From: CAG-217 sp963638105
GTDB taxonomy: Bacteria; Bacillota; Clostridia; Oscillospirales; Acutalibacteraceae
Length of the DNA stretch: 40,714 bases
Assembly: GCA_963638105.1 (NCBI GenBank)
Contig: CAVHPP010000019.1
Span: 1-40,714, forward strand
Direction: 5' to 3'
The translations under genes and the position numbers were made by a program. The notes beneath the pieces are model-generated. The model ran no database searches and was not told the origin of the DNA. It saw nothing but the letters and a program-made list of their open reading frames with translations. Below are positions 39,490-40,714 of the stretch, one piece after another (position 1 is the stretch's first letter; each line of letters opens with the position of its first letter).

Positions 39490-40299
39490 ATGGCATTTTT
39501 AGAAGTTAAAAATTTGCAAAAGCGCTTTGGCAATACCGAGGTGCTCAAAGGCATTGACTTTTCGCTGGAAAAGGGCGATGTGCTGGTGATCATCGGCTCT
39601 TCCGGCAGCGGCAAGACCACCTTGCTGCGGTGCCTGAACTTTTTGGAGACCCCCAGCGGCGGCTCTATCGCCGTGGACGGACAAACCCTGATCGACGCAG
39701 ACGACGCCGCCACCCTGTCCGATAAAGAGATCCGCAAAAACCGCCTGCACTTTGGCCTGGTATTCCAGCAGTTCAACCTGTTTCCCCAGTACAAGGTGAT
39801 GGACAACCTGACCCTGGCACCAAAGTTGGCGCTGCACGAGCAGGTAAAAGCCGCCAAAAAGGCCGGCCAAAACGCCAAGGCCTTTAAGCAGACCCAGGAA
39901 CAGGCGCTGGAGCAGAACGCCAAGAGCCTGCTGGAGCGGGTGGGTCTGGCAGACAAAGCCGACGCCTATCCCTGCCAGCTGAGCGGCGGGCAGCAGCAGC
40001 GGGTTGCCATTGCCCGGGCGCTGGCCATGTCGCCGGATATTCTGTGCTTTGACGAGCCCACTTCCGCCCTGGATCCGGAGCTGACCGGCGAGGTGCTGAA
40101 TGTAATCCGCAGCCTAAAAACCGGCAACAGCACCATGATTGTGGTGACCCATGAGATGGAATTTGCCCGCCATGTGGCAGACCAAGTGCTCTTTATGGCA
40201 GACGGTGTGATTGCCGAAAGCGGCACGCCGGAGGATCTGTTCAATCATCCCAAAAGCCCGGCGTTGCAAGCCTTTCTCAGCAAGGCGCAGAACAAATGA
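39490..40299 (+). CDS. Amino-acid ABC transporter ATPase (GlnQ/HisP-like)
   Basis: The 269-residue protein has Walker A GSSGSGKTT (about residues 36-44), Q-loop VFQQFNLFPQY, signature LSGGQQQRVAIARAL, Walker B ILCFDEPTSALDPE and H-loop VVTHEM, as in GlnQ. Between the Q-loop and the signature there is an extra, Lys/Ala/Gln-rich helix (EQVKAAKKAGQNAKAFKQTQEQALEQ) of about 20 residues, making it longer than the usual ~240. Other lineages share similar insertions, so the effect is unclear. The next gene overlaps its stop by four bases. Confidence 0.93.
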   Translation: MAFLEVKNLQKRFGNTEVLKGIDFSLEKGDVLVIIGSSGSGKTTLLRCLNFLETPSGGSIAVDGQTLIDADDAATLSDKEIRKNRLHFGLVFQQFNLFPQYKVMDNLTLAPKLALHEQVKAAKKAGQNAKAFKQTQEQALEQNAKSLLERVGLADKADAYPCQLSGGQQQRVAIARALAMSPDILCFDEPTSALDPELTGEVLNVIRSLKTGNSTMIVVTHEMEFARHVADQVLFMADGVIAESGTPEDLFNHPKSPALQAFLSKAQNK

Positions 40300-40526
40300 G
40301 CCTGCGTTATCCAAAGCTGCTGCGGCAACTGCGTGCAGAAGCGCATAAAAGCCAGGCGGAGCTGGCAGAGGTGCTGGGCACCTCCCAGACCATGTACGCC
40401 CGCTATGAGCGGGGCGCCAATGCCCTGCCCCTGCGCCACTTGCTGGCGCTGTGCGAGTATTACGATGTGTCCGCCGATTACCTGCTGGGGCGCACCCCCC
40501 ACCGGCAAAATCCCAATTTGTTATAA
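40296..40526 (+). CDS. Small XRE-family transcriptional regulator
   Basis: The 76-residue protein is a single Cro/CI helix-turn-helix: YPKLLRQLRAEAHKSQAELAEVLGTSQTMYARYERGANALPLRHLLALCEYYDVSADYLLGRTP, the last part being the usual dimer-contact motif of this family. It starts inside the ATPase gene (ATGA overlap), so it is made together with the transporter and may regulate it or an unlinked target. Confidence 0.88.
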   Translation: MSLRYPKLLRQLRAEAHKSQAELAEVLGTSQTMYARYERGANALPLRHLLALCEYYDVSADYLLGRTPHRQNPNLL

Positions 40527-40540
40527 TATGGCATACAGAA

Positions 40541-40599
40541 AGCACCGCATTTTGCAATGCGGTGCTTTTTTGTTTATATTATGCGGTGCTTTTTTGTTT
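40541..40599 (+). terminator. Terminator of the transporter operon with a duplicated right half
   Basis: Perfect arms AGCACCGCAT (40541-40550) and ATGCGGTGCT (40557-40566) are followed by a T-run. The stretch ATGCGGTGCTTTTTTGTTT (40557-40575) is then repeated exactly at 40581-40599, so either copy can form the right arm. Confidence 0.85.
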
Positions 40600-40616
40600 G
40601 TAATACAGAAAAACCG

Positions 40617-40714
40617 GTAGGGGCGGATAGCATCCGCCCGCCCTACGGTTATCTCTATCCTTTGTAGGGTGCGGTACCCTCACCGCACCGCGGGCGGCAG
40701 ATTGCCGCCCCTAC
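40617..40714. repeat. GTAGGGG-type intergenic repeat, at least two units
   Basis: Unit one (40617-40646) begins GTAGGGGCGGATA and ends GCCCTAC. Unit two (40664-40714) begins GTAGGGTGCGGT, has GTGCGGT/ACCGCAC arms, and ends with GGGCGGCAGATTGCCGCCCCTAC-like sequence, one base different from that at 6463-6485. The element may continue beyond the window. Confidence 0.7.

Noticed and set aside
1..40714. CRISPR array, prophage or transposase genes
   Set aside because: No regularly spaced repeats of CRISPR type and no phage or transposase proteins are visible in any frame.

Overview
The window looks like a chromosomal piece of an endospore-forming, Gram-positive gut-type Clostridia, most likely of the Oscillospirales/Ruminococcaceae kind. 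The reasons are the sporulation genes gpr and spoIIP divergent from rpsT, strong GGAGG ribosome sites, TTGACA-N17-TATAAT promoters, many U-tailed terminators, and families common in that group (C_GCAxxG_C_C, DUF1848, DUF5067, DUF368, U32-Maf). By eye the G+C is about 55 %, with AT-rich islands near 20.1-20.6 kb and 31.1-31.7 kb. The left edge seems to be the promoter and leader of an rRNA operon running out of the window. The right edge ends inside a GTAGGGG-type intergenic repeat.

1-9 kb: a gpr-spoIIP-small membrane protein operon on the minus strand; rpsT, a small Lys/Ala-tailed membrane protein and a patatin-like lipase on the plus strand; a three-TM membrane protein and a lipoprotein of unknown function (minus); a zinc-ribbon/InlB-repeat protein coupled to a C_GCAxxG_C_C redox protein (plus). 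9-20 kb: tRNA-Arg(ACG) followed by a hairpin-rich element that repeats the tRNA 3' end and a gene fragment; DUF1848; a membrane endonuclease/exonuclease/phosphatase-family protein; an SGNH-like secreted protein; an alkylation-repair pair (AlkA-type glycosylase and Ogt); zapA-U32-maf; a PHP phosphoesterase; a DUF368 putative undecaprenyl-phosphate translocase.

19.9-20.66 kb is a gene-free AT-rich stretch with tandem hairpins, outward-facing promoter-like sites and pyrimidine-rich tracts, and may encode small RNAs. 20.6-24.8 kb: an XRE repressor with a perfect inverted repeat in front of it, a DUF5067 protein, an acyl-CoA-synthetase-like enzyme, a DUF2238-like and a DUF2798-like membrane protein. 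The DUF2798 gene has an operator-like palindrome, a possible leader peptide and an attenuator-like hairpin.

25-31.5 kb is the most distinctive region. It holds an all-minus locus with a small AT-rich Sec-secreted orphan protein, a 633-residue ABC permease with a large ectodomain, an ABC ATPase, a second permease, and then a PadR regulator and a 727-residue HAAS-type membrane protein. I read it as an unassigned secreted-peptide export, immunity or signalling cassette. 31.7-40.7 kb: a GPH-type symporter with an unusual 180-residue cytoplasmic tail, an unknown membrane protein, TarI/TarJ (CDP-ribitol synthesis), an iron-containing alcohol dehydrogenase, and a polar amino-acid ABC transporter (binding protein, permease, ATPase) with an overlapping small XRE regulator.
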